The notes under the pieces are model-generated. The model was given only the letters and a program-made list of their open reading frames with translations. It had not been told where the DNA came from and did not search any database. Positions 35,374 through 44,807 of a DNA stretch of 64,000 nucleotides are shown here, piece after piece (position 1 is the stretch's first letter; the number at the start of each line of letters is the position of its first letter). The translations under genes and the position numbers were made by a program. The stretch spans positions 62,001 through 126,000 of the forward strand of contig JAFZKB010000014.1 in NCBI GenBank assembly GCA_017551865.1, read 5' to 3'. This DNA is from Clostridiales bacterium. Its GTDB lineage: Bacteria > Bacillota > Clostridia > Saccharofermentanales > Saccharofermentanaceae.

Positions 35374-35826
35374 ATGGAAAAGATCCCGTGTCTTGTGAAT
35401 ATCAAAAGCATCTTTTCGGATCAGGAAACGATGTTCGACGGTTCTTTCGAGCAGTCTGAAGACCGGATCCGTCTGTCCTGGGTCCAGCCCGAGGAGCAGA
35501 AGGGGGAGGGTGATTCGAAGTTTCTCCTGAGCTACCGCGTGGAAGAGAAGATCCTGCGTCTTACGAGAAAGGGATCGACTGAGATGGAGATGACTTTTGT
35601 TGAAGGGGAAGTGACGGAAGGCGTCATGCGGACGAGCCACGGTGACTTCGACCTGAAGATGGAGACGTTCGGGATCCTTTTCTTCCCGGAAACAGGGGAT
35701 GAAGAGGCAAATATCGACGGGCAGGACTACGTTGTAAAGAAGGCAATGCTCGAGTACGATCTGCATTTTCCGAATCAGGATCCTATGAGAAATACGATGA
35801 TTTTTAAAGTACATCTTGCCAAATAA
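35374..35826 (+). CDS. DUF1934-like beta-barrel protein
   Basis: A 150-residue protein resembling the DUF1934 family, lipocalin-like small barrels of unknown function found across Firmicutes. The central RLTRKGSTEMEMTFVEGE segment and the later EANIDGQDYVVKKAMLEYDL segment (in part) are typical. I prefer ATG 35374 because AGGAGA sits 6 nt upstream; ATG 35332 would add 14 residues and has a weaker site (GGAAGGA). It lies just upstream of rpmF, which has its own promoter. Confidence 0.75.
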   Translation: MEKIPCLVNIKSIFSDQETMFDGSFEQSEDRIRLSWVQPEEQKGEGDSKFLLSYRVEEKILRLTRKGSTEMEMTFVEGEVTEGVMRTSHGDFDLKMETFGILFFPETGDEEANIDGQDYVVKKAMLEYDLHFPNQDPMRNTMIFKVHLAK

Positions 35827-35869
35827 GAAATTTATGTATAAAATCTTTCGGTAACTCTTTGAAAGTTGC

Positions 35870-35898
35870 TTGACAAAGGGTTTTCATTAGTGCATAAT
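35870..35898 (+). promoter_or_regulatory. Promoter of rpmF
   Basis: TTGACA (35870-35875), 17 bp, CATAAT (35893-35898), with a TG immediately before the -10 hexamer. The 5' leader is about 70 nt. Confidence 0.85.
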
Positions 35899-35975
35899 AT
35901 CTTTCGCGCCTCAGGGATTTAGTGTGGCTGCGAATATATTAGAGAGATCTAAGATTTGTATTGGAGGTGGATGCG

Positions 35976-36164
35976 ATGGCTCATCCGAAGCGTAAATGGT
36001 CGAAAGCTAGAACTTCTCGTCATAGAAGTGCCTGGAAGCTCGTTTTGCCAGGTTTGGTAGAGTGCCCCAATTGCCACACTAAGATGTTGCGCCATAAGGT
36101 TTGTAAGACCTGCGGTTATCTTGATGGCAAGGAGATCATCAATAAAGCTGATGAGATTGCTTAA
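35976..36164 (+). CDS. rpmF: Ribosomal protein bL32
   Basis: A 62-residue large-subunit ribosomal protein. The start MAHPKRKWSKARTSRHRS and the zinc ribbon CPNCHTKMLRHKVCKTCGY (two CxxC pairs) are characteristic. ATG 35976 follows GGAGGTGG by 5 nt; an in-frame TTG at 35961 lies on the ribosome binding site itself. All four cysteines are present, so this is the zinc-binding form. A strong promoter and a terminator frame it as a single-gene unit. Confidence 0.97.
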   Translation: MAHPKRKWSKARTSRHRSAWKLVLPGLVECPNCHTKMLRHKVCKTCGYLDGKEIINKADEIA

Positions 36165-36195
36165 TAGCTAATCGAAGTACTACTACGAATAATCG

Positions 36196-36234
36196 GCAGT
36201 GTTTTAACTAAACAAGTTGAACCACTGCTTTTTT
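36196..36234 (+). terminator. Intrinsic terminator of rpmF
   Basis: GCAGTGTTTTAACT (36196-36209) pairs with AGTTGAACCACTGC (36215-36228) with one mismatch and one wobble, followed by TTTTTT (36229-36234). Confidence 0.85.
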
Positions 36235-36370
36235 CTTGTTTGACGGACCGCCGAGGTCGAACTTGAAAAGGATGCATCTCCTTTCTGAAAAGTTTGCGCA
36301 TCCTATTTCCTTGTTATATAATATCGATTTGGTCGTTTTGGCAGAAGATTAAGGAAAGGAAGACAGAAGC

Positions 36371-37738
36371 ATGGGAAAACCGGTAGTGGCGATCGTTGGT
36401 CGCCCGAATGTGGGCAAATCCTCCCTTTTCAATGCGCTCTACGGCGAGCGTATTTCCATCGTGCACGATGAGCCCGGTGTCACACGTGACCGTATCTACG
36501 CGGAGACGGTCTGGCGTGAGCGTGCTTTTGTCATGATCGATACCGGCGGTATCGAGCCGGATTCGGACGATGTCATCATCAAGGGCATGCGTCTTCAGGC
36601 AGAGATCGCCATCGAGACTGCTGACGTGATCCTCTTCATGTGTGATATTCAGTCGGGACTGACCGCTGCGGACGAAGAGATCGCCACGATGCTTCGTAAA
36701 GCGAACCGTCCGGTCGTTCTTGCTGTAAATAAGGTCGATCACGTAGGTGATCCGCCGTCTGAACTTTATGAGTTCTATAACCTCGGACTCGGCGATGTCT
36801 ATCCGATCTCCTCGTCCCACAGACTGGGCCTGGGCGAGATGCTCGATGCCATCTATGAGCAGTTCCCGAAAGAACTGGGCGAAGACGAAGATAATGATAC
36901 CATCCGTGTCGCTCTGATCGGAAAACCGAATGCCGGTAAATCCTCTCTTTCGAACTATATGACGGGTCAGGAACGCTCGATCGTTTCCGATATCCCCGGT
37001 ACCACGAGAGATGCGATCGACTCTCTCGTCGTTAATAAGCACGGAAAATTTACCATCGTCGATACCGCTGGTCTTCGAAAGAAGGGCCGTATCGAGGATG
37101 CTGTCGAAAAATACAGCATGATCCGCTCCCTGTCTGCAATCGAGAAAGCCAACGTTTGCGTCATCCTGATCGATGCCGTCGAAGGTGTGACCGAGCAGGA
37201 CACGAAGGTCGCCGGATATGCGCATAACGCAGGTAAGGCCTGCATCTTCGCCGTAAATAAGTGGGACCTGATCGATAAGGAGACAGGAACCCTCGAGGTC
37301 ATGGAGAAGATCTTAAAAGACCGCTTTTCATTTATGAGCTATGCTCCGGTCGTCTTTATCTCTGCCAAGACCGGACAGCGCGTGGACAAGCTTTTCGAGC
37401 AGATCAAGCGCGTGCATGAAAATGCCGGCAGAAGACTTAAGACAGGTGTATTAAATGACCTCCTTACCGAGTGCGTGGCCATGGTGCCGACGCCGCAGGA
37501 TAAGGGCAAGCACCTGAAGATCTACTACGGAACGCAGGTGGCCGTATATCCGCCGCAGTTCATACTTTTCGTAAATGACAGTAACCTGATGCATTTTTCT
37601 TATGAGCGTTACCTCGAAAACCAGTTCCGGAAGAACTTCGATTTCGTCGGCACCCCCATAAGGATCTATATGCGGGAAAAGGATAAGAAGAAGGATTTAA
37701 AACCAGAAGGGAATGACAATAAGTATGACAAAGATTGA
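36371..37738 (+). CDS. der: Ribosome-assembly GTPase Der (EngA)
   Basis: This 455-residue protein has two GTPase domains in tandem, unique to Der. The first has GRPNVGKSSLFN (about 9-20) and the second GKPNAGKSSLSN (about 188-199), with DTGG and DTAG switch motifs and NKVD / NKWD base-recognition motifs. A KH-like domain ends the protein (about 360-440). Der is needed for maturation of the 50S subunit. The following typA gene starts within its last codons. der, typA, mltG, the U32 gene and the GH32 gene are tightly spaced on one strand. Confidence 0.97.
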   Translation: MGKPVVAIVGRPNVGKSSLFNALYGERISIVHDEPGVTRDRIYAETVWRERAFVMIDTGGIEPDSDDVIIKGMRLQAEIAIETADVILFMCDIQSGLTAADEEIATMLRKANRPVVLAVNKVDHVGDPPSELYEFYNLGLGDVYPISSSHRLGLGEMLDAIYEQFPKELGEDEDNDTIRVALIGKPNAGKSSLSNYMTGQERSIVSDIPGTTRDAIDSLVVNKHGKFTIVDTAGLRKKGRIEDAVEKYSMIRSLSAIEKANVCVILIDAVEGVTEQDTKVAGYAHNAGKACIFAVNKWDLIDKETGTLEVMEKILKDRFSFMSYAPVVFISAKTGQRVDKLFEQIKRVHENAGRRLKTGVLNDLLTECVAMVPTPQDKGKHLKIYYGTQVAVYPPQFILFVNDSNLMHFSYERYLENQFRKNFDFVGTPIRIYMREKDKKKDLKPEGNDNKYDKD

Positions 37739-39566
37739 GAATTTAAGGAACATCGCCATCATTGCCCATGTTGACCATGGTAAGACCACCATCGTTGACT
37801 CCATGCTCAAGCAGGCGGGTATCTACCGTGAAAACGAGCAGATCGTCGAGCAGGTCATGGACAGTAATGACCTCGAGCGTGAAAGAGGTATCACGATCCT
37901 GGCGAAGAATACCGCAATCTCTTATAAAAACTACCGTATCAACGTCGTAGATACTCCCGGTCACGCCGATTTCGGCGGTGAGGTCGAGCGTGTTCTCAAG
38001 ATGGTTGACGGAGTTCTTTTAGTTGTTGACGCTTATGACGGACCGATGCCTCAGACACGTTTCGTTTTGAGAAAAGCGCTGGAAATGGGCCTGAAGCCGA
38101 TCGTCTGCATCAATAAGATCGACCGTCCGGACGAGCGTGCCATCGAAGTCGTCGATATGGTCCTCGAACTCTTCATCGAACTGGGCGCAGATGATGACCA
38201 GATCGATTTCCCGATCATCTATACTTCCGGTAAGGTTGGTCTCGCAACAACTGATCTTCAGGAATATATCGACGGCAAGGACCTGAACTTCTGTCCGCTT
38301 CTTGATGCCATCATCGACAATATCCCGTGTCCGGAGGGAGATACTGAAGGACCGCTTCAGCTTCTGGTTTCCAATATCGACTCTGACCCGTATATCGGAC
38401 GTATCGCGATCGGCCGTATCGAGAGAGGTTCCATCAAGCAGAACCAGCCGGTCGTTGTCTGCACATACGATGACAATACTACGAAGAACGCCCGTATCGT
38501 CAAGCTCCTGCGTTTCCAGGGCCTTGGCCGCCAGGAAATTCAGGAAGCTTCCGTTGGTGAGATCGTCTGCGTTGCCGGTATTCCGGAGATCAACATCGGT
38601 GATACGATCTGCGCACAGGATTGCCCGGAGCCGCTTCCGTTCGTAGATATCGACGAGCCGACCATCGCTATGACATTCTCCGTCAACGACAGCCCGTTCG
38701 CCGGCCAGGATGGTAAGTTCGTTACCTCCCGTCACCTCCGTGACAGACTCTTCAAGGAGATGGAGACCAACGTTTCCATGAGACTTGAGGAAACTGATAC
38801 AACCGAAGCCTTTGTCGTAAAGGGAAGAGGTGAGCTCCACCTTTCCATCCTTATCGAGACCATGCGCCGTGAAGGATACGAATTCCAGGTGTCCCGTCCG
38901 CAGGTCATCTTAAAGGAAGTCGACGGCGTGCTCTGCGAGCCTGTAGAGATGCTCCTGATCGACGTTCCGGAGGAATTCGTCGGTGCCGTCATCGAGAAGC
39001 TCGGCGCCAGAAAAGCGGAGATGGTCAACATGTTCCCGCCGGAGAAAGGATATACACGTCTTGAGTTCAAAGTACCGTCCCGTGGTATCCTCGGCTATCG
39101 TACCGAGTTTTTGACCGACACTAAGGGCAATGGTATAATGAACAGCGTAATCAGCGGATTTGAGCCATTTGCCGGCGAGATCGAGACGCGCTCCCATGGT
39201 GTGCTTGTCGCGTTCGAAAGTGGCGAGGCAATGACTTACGGCCTTTATAACGCACAGGAGAGAGGACAGCTGTTCATCGGCGCCGGTACTCCTGTCTATG
39301 AGGGCATGATCGTAGGTATCAACCCGAAAAATGAAGATATCACGGTCAACGTCTGCAAGAAGAAACACGTTACCAACATGCGTGCAGCAGGTTCTGACGA
39401 TGCACTTCGTCTTACCCCTCCGCTGAATTACAGCCTCGAGCAGTGCCTCGAGTTTGTCGGCGACGATGAGCTTTGCGAAGTAACACCGAAGAATATCCGT
39501 CTTCGCAAAAAGATCCTTTCCACTGAGCTTCGTGCCAAGGACCGCGCCGCCAAGAAAAACGGCTGA
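37725..39566 (+). CDS. typA: Translational GTPase TypA/BipA
   Basis: A 613-residue elongation-factor-like GTPase acting on ribosome assembly and stress response. RNIAIIAHVDHGKTT (G1), DTPGHADFGGEVERV (G3) and NKID (G4) are all intact. Domains resembling EF-G II, III and V follow, with the TypA-specific C-terminal domain. I take ATG 37725 (MTKIENLRN) because it aligns with the family start; ATG 37713, 4 codons earlier, is possible but the AGAAGGGA site is then too close. Either start overlaps the end of der (14 or 26 nt), so translation is coupled. Confidence 0.96.
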   Translation: MTKIENLRNIAIIAHVDHGKTTIVDSMLKQAGIYRENEQIVEQVMDSNDLERERGITILAKNTAISYKNYRINVVDTPGHADFGGEVERVLKMVDGVLLVVDAYDGPMPQTRFVLRKALEMGLKPIVCINKIDRPDERAIEVVDMVLELFIELGADDDQIDFPIIYTSGKVGLATTDLQEYIDGKDLNFCPLLDAIIDNIPCPEGDTEGPLQLLVSNIDSDPYIGRIAIGRIERGSIKQNQPVVVCTYDDNTTKNARIVKLLRFQGLGRQEIQEASVGEIVCVAGIPEINIGDTICAQDCPEPLPFVDIDEPTIAMTFSVNDSPFAGQDGKFVTSRHLRDRLFKEMETNVSMRLEETDTTEAFVVKGRGELHLSILIETMRREGYEFQVSRPQVILKEVDGVLCEPVEMLLIDVPEEFVGAVIEKLGARKAEMVNMFPPEKGYTRLEFKVPSRGILGYRTEFLTDTKGNGIMNSVISGFEPFAGEIETRSHGVLVAFESGEAMTYGLYNAQERGQLFIGAGTPVYEGMIVGINPKNEDITVNVCKKKHVTNMRAAGSDDALRLTPPLNYSLEQCLEFVGDDELCEVTPKNIRLRKKILSTELRAKDRAAKKNG

Positions 39567-39636
39567 TAGTACGAGAGTTCCTGCGGGAAGAGATCTTTTC
39601 CCGCGGAAGCCCTTGTGAGAAGGAGTAGTTGACGTC

Positions 39637-40818
39637 ATGTTTTCGAGAAAAGTATCGATTGCATTACGTGCGTTGATTGTAGTGACCGCACTGATCGTCT
39701 GCGGAGTGATCGGTGTATTCTTAGGCTATAACTACGTCATTTCCCAGAATGCGCGCTTTAAGACCCTGGAAAAGTCTATCGCCAACGGCGAGATGGTCAT
39801 CAACCAGGACACGCCGGGTGCGGTCATGATCGTCATCCACTCCGGTGATACCACAGGCGATATCGCCGAGAGCCTCAAAAATGCGGGGCTGATCAAGAAT
39901 ACCCTGACCTTTTCCATCATGAGCAAGTTCAACGGCTTCGATGGCGGGTACCTTGCAGGTACACACTTTCTGACTTCGGATCTTACCTACGATGAGATGA
40001 TGTATCTTCTCTGCCAGGAGCCGGAGGTCGTGCGTATCACATTCCCTGAAGGTATTACTTACCAGCAGATCAAGGTAAAACTCAAAGAAGCGGGTCTTTC
40101 CTTTAACGAAGCGCATCTGGATGAATGCATGAACAGCCCGGACCTCTTCGTTAACTATCCTTTCGTATCTGCAATCTCGAAAAATGAGAACCGTGACTTC
40201 ATCCTGAGCGGTTATCTGTTCCCGGATACCTATGATTTCGATATGAACGCCAGTGAAGAGGAGATCATCTCCACCTTCCTTCGTAACATGAATACGAAGT
40301 TCTACGACGAGTTCTACGAGCGTGCCGAAAAGCTCGGTATGTCCGTAGATGAGGTCATTACGCTTGCATCCTTGATCCAGATGGAGACGACGGATAAGAC
40401 GGATATGCTTTATGTCTCTGCGGTCTTCCATAACCGACTGGCTTCGGAGGATCCGGACATGCAGTTCCTGGGCTCCTGTGCCTCGATCAACTACTTGCGC
40501 GAACAGGCCGGCATGTCGCATGTCTGGGCCGCGACTGCACAGGACCTCGAATGGGATAGTCCGTACAACACCTACCGTAACCGCGGACTTCCGCCGGGAC
40601 CGATCTGTATGCCGAGTCTCGATGCCATCCAGGCAGCGCTTTATCCGGAGCCGAACTGCAACTTCATGTACTTCTGCGCCAAGGGCGACGGAAGAACGGC
40701 TTTTGCTGTGACAAAAGAAGAGCACGACGCTAACGTTGAGAAGTATAAGGACAATTGGAACGACGATCCTTCCGGACACGACGAAGGACCGGCGACCACC
40801 GAAGGCGAAGAAGACTGA
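39637..40818 (+). CDS. mltG: Endolytic murein transglycosylase MltG (YceG-like)
   Basis: A 393-residue single-pass membrane protein that cuts nascent glycan strands during peptidoglycan synthesis. One helix lies at about 10-33, then a LysM-like and a YceG catalytic domain outside the cell. Glu250 in ASLIQMETT corresponds to the catalytic glutamate of E. coli MltG. The C-terminal NTYRNRGLPPGPICMPSLDA stretch (up to 20 residues) is the family signature. An acidic tail of about 25 residues closes it. It lies 70 nt after typA, without a terminator between them. Confidence 0.93.
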   Translation: MFSRKVSIALRALIVVTALIVCGVIGVFLGYNYVISQNARFKTLEKSIANGEMVINQDTPGAVMIVIHSGDTTGDIAESLKNAGLIKNTLTFSIMSKFNGFDGGYLAGTHFLTSDLTYDEMMYLLCQEPEVVRITFPEGITYQQIKVKLKEAGLSFNEAHLDECMNSPDLFVNYPFVSAISKNENRDFILSGYLFPDTYDFDMNASEEEIISTFLRNMNTKFYDEFYERAEKLGMSVDEVITLASLIQMETTDKTDMLYVSAVFHNRLASEDPDMQFLGSCASINYLREQAGMSHVWAATAQDLEWDSPYNTYRNRGLPPGPICMPSLDAIQAALYPEPNCNFMYFCAKGDGRTAFAVTKEEHDANVEKYKDNWNDDPSGHDEGPATTEGEED

Positions 40819-40841
40819 TCTTTCATCGAAAGGAAATGCAT

Positions 40842-42131
40842 ATGGGTTCGATCGTATCTAGACCGGAGGTATTAGCTCCGGCCGGAAATCTGGAGAAACT
40901 CAAGACGGCCGTGGCCTATGGCGCGGACGCCGTCTATATGTCCGGAAAGTCTTTCGGACTTCGTACCTTCAGCGACAATTTCACACATGAAGAAATGGAA
41001 GAGGGCGTGAAATATGCACATGAAAGAGGCGTCAAGTGCTACTGCACCGTGAACGTCATGGCACATGAGGACGATATTTCCCGCCTTGATGAGGAGATCC
41101 TCTTTCTCTCAAAGATCGGTATGGATGCCCTGATCATCTCCGACGCCGGAATTTTCAGAAAAGTCAGAAAACTTGCTTCCGACATGGAGATCCATATCAG
41201 CACGCAGGCCAGCGTGACCAACAGTGAAGGCTGTAAGTTCTGGTATGAGCAGGGCGCAAAGCGTGTCGTCCTTGCCAGAGAACTGACACTTGATGAAATC
41301 GTAAAAATCAGAAAAGAGATCCCTTCGGATCTCGAACTGGAGTGCTTTGTCCATGGCGCGATGTGTGTCTCCTACTCGGGAAGATGCCTGCTTTCCAGTT
41401 ATTTTACCGGAAGATCCGCCAATTCCGGCTCCTGCGCGCAGCCCTGCCGCTGGGGCTACTATGTCGTCGAGGAGAAGCGCCTCGAGGCACCGCTTCCGAT
41501 CCAGGAAGACGAGCGCGGCACCTATATCTTCAACTCCAAGGACATCTGCATGATCGGACATATCCCGGAGCTCATTTCCGCAGGCATTACGAGCTTTAAG
41601 ATCGAAGGAAGGATCAAGGGAGCTTTTTACGCGGCATCGGTCACGAAGGCCTATCGTGAAGCCGTAGATCTCTATATGAAAGATCCGGAAAACTACAGGG
41701 AGGATCCGAGATGGCAGGAGCTTCTGGATCGAACGGTCCACAGAGAATTCGCCACCGGTTTCTTCTACGATAAACCCGGCGAAAACGCCCAGATCTTCCC
41801 GGATAAGACCTATCACCGCCCGGCTTTCGTTGTGGGCGTGGTGACCGGATATGATGAAGAAAAAGGCTGCGCGATCGTAAGCCAGAGAAATAAGATGTTT
41901 AAGGGCGATACGCTCCATGTCCTGATGCCGGACGGCTATTGTGAGCCGATCGTGGCGGAACAGCTCTGGGACGAGGAGATGCAGGAGATCGAATCGACTC
42001 CGCATTCCGAGATGAAGTATTACCTGAAGGTCGATCATCCTCTTCCGGAATATTCCTTCTTAAGCCGTGACGGCGATAAGGACGAAGGCATTTTCCGAAG
42101 CGGAGAACAGCCTTCCCAGAGCAAACCGTAA
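40842..42131 (+). CDS. Peptidase U32 family protein, probable tRNA uridine hydroxylation factor
   Basis: A 429-residue protein. The start MGSIVSRPEVLAPAGNLEKL and the U32 signature ECFVHGAMCVSYSGRCLLSS, with its conserved cysteines, identify the family. A C-terminal domain of about 90 residues (HRPAFVVGVVTGYDEEKG onward) corresponds to peptidase_U32_C. Members such as TrhP (YegQ) are now linked to forming 5-hydroxyuridine at tRNA position 34, whereas others act in rRNA modification or were described as collagenases. ATG 40842 has AAAGGA 7 nt upstream; the reading frame extends back inside mltG but without any site. Confidence 0.9.
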   Translation: MGSIVSRPEVLAPAGNLEKLKTAVAYGADAVYMSGKSFGLRTFSDNFTHEEMEEGVKYAHERGVKCYCTVNVMAHEDDISRLDEEILFLSKIGMDALIISDAGIFRKVRKLASDMEIHISTQASVTNSEGCKFWYEQGAKRVVLARELTLDEIVKIRKEIPSDLELECFVHGAMCVSYSGRCLLSSYFTGRSANSGSCAQPCRWGYYVVEEKRLEAPLPIQEDERGTYIFNSKDICMIGHIPELISAGITSFKIEGRIKGAFYAASVTKAYREAVDLYMKDPENYREDPRWQELLDRTVHREFATGFFYDKPGENAQIFPDKTYHRPAFVVGVVTGYDEEKGCAIVSQRNKMFKGDTLHVLMPDGYCEPIVAEQLWDEEMQEIESTPHSEMKYYLKVDHPLPEYSFLSRDGDKDEGIFRSGEQPSQSKP

Positions 42132-42150
42132 GTCTGGGGAGTCGCTTTTC

Positions 42151-43230
42151 ATGCTGCGCCCGAAGTATCATTTTACCCCGGAAAAAGGCTGGATGAACGA
42201 TCCGAACGGACCTGTGTTTTTCCGCGGGAAATACCATATCTTCTATCAGCATGATCCGAACAGCCTCGTATGGGACCGTATGCACTGGGGACACGCGGTG
42301 TCTGATGACCTTCTTACCTGGGAGTATCTCCCGATCGCGCTTTTTCCCGATGAGATGGGAGATATCTATTCCGGAAGCTGCATCGTCGATTCGAACAATG
42401 TAAGCGGTCTGGGATCCAGTGAAGAGCCCCCTCTCCTTGTGTTTTACACATCTCATCACATGGAGACGAAAAGAGAGCAGCAGTGCCTTGCCTATAGCCT
42501 CGATGGAATCACATTCAAAAAGTACGAAGGAAACCCCATTATTCCCGGAAAAGAACACACGCCCGCTAGAGATCCGCATGTGTTTAAAAACCCTGTTCTG
42601 GGCGGTTTTTCCATGTGCTTTACAGTAGAAAAGGCGATCGTCTTTTATCACTCCGATGATCTTCTTTTCTGGGAAAAGACCGGCGAATTCCATCTTCCTG
42701 CATATGCTCTTTCCGGCATGATCGAGTGCCCGTGCCTGATCCGCGCTTCTGTCGAGAATGAAGACGCGTCAAAATCTGTTCTTCTGATGAGCATGGATGT
42801 CCCGGAAGGCGAATATGGTAAGATCCCGTCTCCCGCTGCACCGCATTCTCGTCTGATGCAGTATTTTGCAGGGACTTTCGATGGATATGAGTTTATAGAA
42901 GAGAATTCGTCGCAAAGCCCGCTTCTGGTCGATTACGGTCCCGATTTTTATGCCGGAACAGTCTTTTCGAATCTAAAAGATCCGATCCTCATCGCCTGGC
43001 TCGGTGACTTTGCGGGGCAGCGGAAAGTACCGACCGAGAAGGAGGGTTTCTGCGGTATCTTAAGCTATCCTAGAAAACTCTCGCTTTCTAAAAAGGGAGA
43101 TCTGTATCTCCTGAAACAGGAGTTTTTCCCGCCATTTCAGGGAAACAAGACCGGAAGGATCATCGACCGCTGTGTGCTCGAAGAGATCTCGGACGATGGC
43201 CTGACCGCAAAGACGAGATTTTATTCTTAA
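42151..43230 (+). CDS. GH32 beta-fructofuranosidase / sucrose-6-phosphate hydrolase, short form
   Basis: A 359-residue glycoside hydrolase without signal peptide. All three catalytic motifs of GH32 are present: WMNDPNG with nucleophile Asp17, ARDP with Asp141 (transition-state stabiliser) and MIECP with acid/base Glu192. The five-bladed propeller appears complete, but the C-terminal beta-sandwich is nearly absent, since typical enzymes run to about 480-500 residues. The substrate (sucrose, sucrose phosphate or short fructans) is not decided; no PTS or sugar transporter is adjacent. ATG 42151 follows GGGGAG by about 9 nt. The gene is the last of the der-typA-mltG run, an unexpected place for a sugar hydrolase. 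Confidence 0.9.
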   Translation: MLRPKYHFTPEKGWMNDPNGPVFFRGKYHIFYQHDPNSLVWDRMHWGHAVSDDLLTWEYLPIALFPDEMGDIYSGSCIVDSNNVSGLGSSEEPPLLVFYTSHHMETKREQQCLAYSLDGITFKKYEGNPIIPGKEHTPARDPHVFKNPVLGGFSMCFTVEKAIVFYHSDDLLFWEKTGEFHLPAYALSGMIECPCLIRASVENEDASKSVLLMSMDVPEGEYGKIPSPAAPHSRLMQYFAGTFDGYEFIEENSSQSPLLVDYGPDFYAGTVFSNLKDPILIAWLGDFAGQRKVPTEKEGFCGILSYPRKLSLSKKGDLYLLKQEFFPPFQGNKTGRIIDRCVLEEISDDGLTAKTRFYS

Positions 43231-43289
43231 ACTTCCGTAATTCCGCCATGGGTCCCTGATAAAGGAAAGATTATCGGAAACGGGGGTGT

Positions 43290-43317
43290 TTTACATATCC
43301 ATGAACATGCTTATAAT
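43290..43317 (+). promoter_or_regulatory. Promoter of the YccF-family gene
   Basis: TTTACA (43290-43295), 16 bp, TATAAT (43312-43317), 58 bp before the start codon. Confidence 0.6.
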
Positions 43318-43374
43318 CGAACTTAAGAAAGAGAAAAAGACCTGAAGATAGTAGTGAAGAAAGAAGGGGATGAA

Positions 43375-43740
43375 ATGAAATCTTTGGGAAATATCTTATG
43401 GATCATCTTCGGCGGCTGGATCTGTGCGCTGACATGGCTGATTGCCGGATGCCTCTGGTGTATCAGTATCATCGGAATTCCGGTGGGAGTGCAGTGTTTT
43501 AAGCTCTCCGCGCTCTCCTTTCTTCCTTTTGGAAAGAAAGTCGAATACGAAGGCGGCAGTGTATCGTGCCTTCTCAATGTGTTCTGGTTCTTCTTATCCG
43601 GACTGGAACTTGCGCTTGAACACTTCTTCCTCGGATGCCTTTGCTGCATAACGATCATTGGTATTCCGTTCGGAAAGCAGTACTTTAAGCTTGCCAAGCT
43701 TTCGCTGGCACCGTTTGGTGCGACGGTGAAAGAGGAATGA
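43375..43740 (+). CDS. YccF domain membrane protein
   Basis: This is a 121-residue integral membrane protein with two copies of the YccF motif. Each is a hydrophobic helix followed by C-x2-C-I-(S/T)-I-I-G-I-P-(V/F)-G-x-Q, near residues 28-44 and 88-104, and each is followed by a K-L-(S/A)-x-L-S-x-P-F-G stretch. The function of the family is unknown. ATG 43375 is chosen behind AAGGGG; a GTG seven codons earlier overlaps this site. Confidence 0.88.
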   Translation: MKSLGNILWIIFGGWICALTWLIAGCLWCISIIGIPVGVQCFKLSALSFLPFGKKVEYEGGSVSCLLNVFWFFLSGLELALEHFFLGCLCCITIIGIPFGKQYFKLAKLSLAPFGATVKEE

Positions 43741-43778
43741 AAAGGGATATGAAACGGGCCGGATCTTTTCGATAAAGA

Positions 43779-44807
43779 TCACATGATCACGGCGGAAGAC
43801 ATGACCCAGGTGAGGATTAGACATGTGATCCCGATGAAAAAGTCCAGATGGAACTGCTCTTTGAGCGGGATCTGCAAGGCTTTTCCATCTTCGGATCCAC
43901 ATCTTTGGTCCTCATTTTTCTGAAGATAGCGGATAAGGCGGAACTGCCTGATGAGCACAAGCACCATAACTATGCCGAGTACGATACCGATCATGGATGC
44001 ATAGAGGATCGTGCGGTTGTAGTCCATGGCATTCTGGACCTGTTCGGGATCCTGAATCGGGAGTATTCTCGATATCAGGGTCTTCGTACAGAAAAGACCG
44101 ATGCGCGTAAGACACGAACAGAGTGTGTTGTCCGTGAAGTAGCGGACGGCGGCACAGCAAAGCCCAATCACAAGAAGCGACGGGAATTCCAGGTGATTGA
44201 TGGCAAAGAGTGTGCTTAAGAGCGCAGGGATCAGGATCCGCGCCCACCAGCGTTCCGGAAGGACGCAGAAGATGAGGCCGCGGAAGAAAAGCTCTTCGAT
44301 CAGTACAGGAAGAAGTACGCCGATGACCAAAAGCAGAAGAAGCCCGTACATCGAGGACTCTGATGTGACATAGTAGTAAAACTGCGGCGGAATCGGGTTT
44401 TCAAGCTTCAGTTCAAAGTAGATGAACAGATTGTGGATCCCGACCGAAAGAAGCATGGCGGGGATACCAGCGAGAAATGCCATGAAAAAGCCGCCGAGTC
44501 CCGGGCTTCGGCCCCAGGTATGGTGTTCGGAGATCTTATAGTGCTCGGTAAAGAGCACATAGACCAGAAGAAGAGCCAGAAGGCGGAAAAGCGTAATCAG
44601 GGAGTATCCGATCAGAGAAGTCTTTGAAAAAAAGAGCTTATCGGATGGTATATGGATCCAGACCATCTGAAGCAGAAGGGAAAGTCCGAATGCGCCGAAC
44701 AGTACGATGCCGATATTCGGTCCCCTGGAGGGGAGAAGAAACGGCAGGATATAGTCCTTCCAGATGGTTTTGAAATCAGGTGTGGAGAACTTCGGCTGAT
44801 CGTCCAT
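43779..44807 (-). CDS. CPBP family intramembrane glutamic protease
   Basis: A 342-residue membrane protein with about eight helices. The family motif IEELFFRGLIF (EExxxR) lies near residue 170 and a second conserved histidine (INHLEF) about 30 residues later. These are the active-site residues of the Rce1/CPBP group, which cleaves prenylated proteins in eukaryotes and processes peptides or bacteriocin-related substrates in bacteria. Its start codon shares one base with the stop of the A24 peptidase gene (TAATG), so both are translated together. The substrate is unknown. Confidence 0.88.
   Translation of the reverse strand: MDDQPKFSTPDFKTIWKDYILPFLLPSRGPNIGIVLFGAFGLSLLLQMVWIHIPSDKLFFSKTSLIGYSLITLFRLLALLLVYVLFTEHYKISEHHTWGRSPGLGGFFMAFLAGIPAMLLSVGIHNLFIYFELKLENPIPPQFYYYVTSESSMYGLLLLLVIGVLLPVLIEELFFRGLIFCVLPERWWARILIPALLSTLFAINHLEFPSLLVIGLCCAAVRYFTDNTLCSCLTRIGLFCTKTLISRILPIQDPEQVQNAMDYNRTILYASMIGIVLGIVMVLVLIRQFRLIRYLQKNEDQRCGSEDGKALQIPLKEQFHLDFFIGITCLILTWVMSSAVIM

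Noticed and set aside
36370-36384. Stray copy of an array unit at the der start (CATGGGAAAACCGGT is identical to the start of the unit at 20246)
   Set aside because: The bases are the start codon and first codons (Met-Gly-Lys-Pro-Val) of der, with no matching CCCATG end; chance identity.
43762-43780. Terminator between the YccF and CPBP genes (GATCTTT/AAAGATC)
   Set aside because: A 7-bp AT-rich stem without a T tract on either strand; not enough to call.
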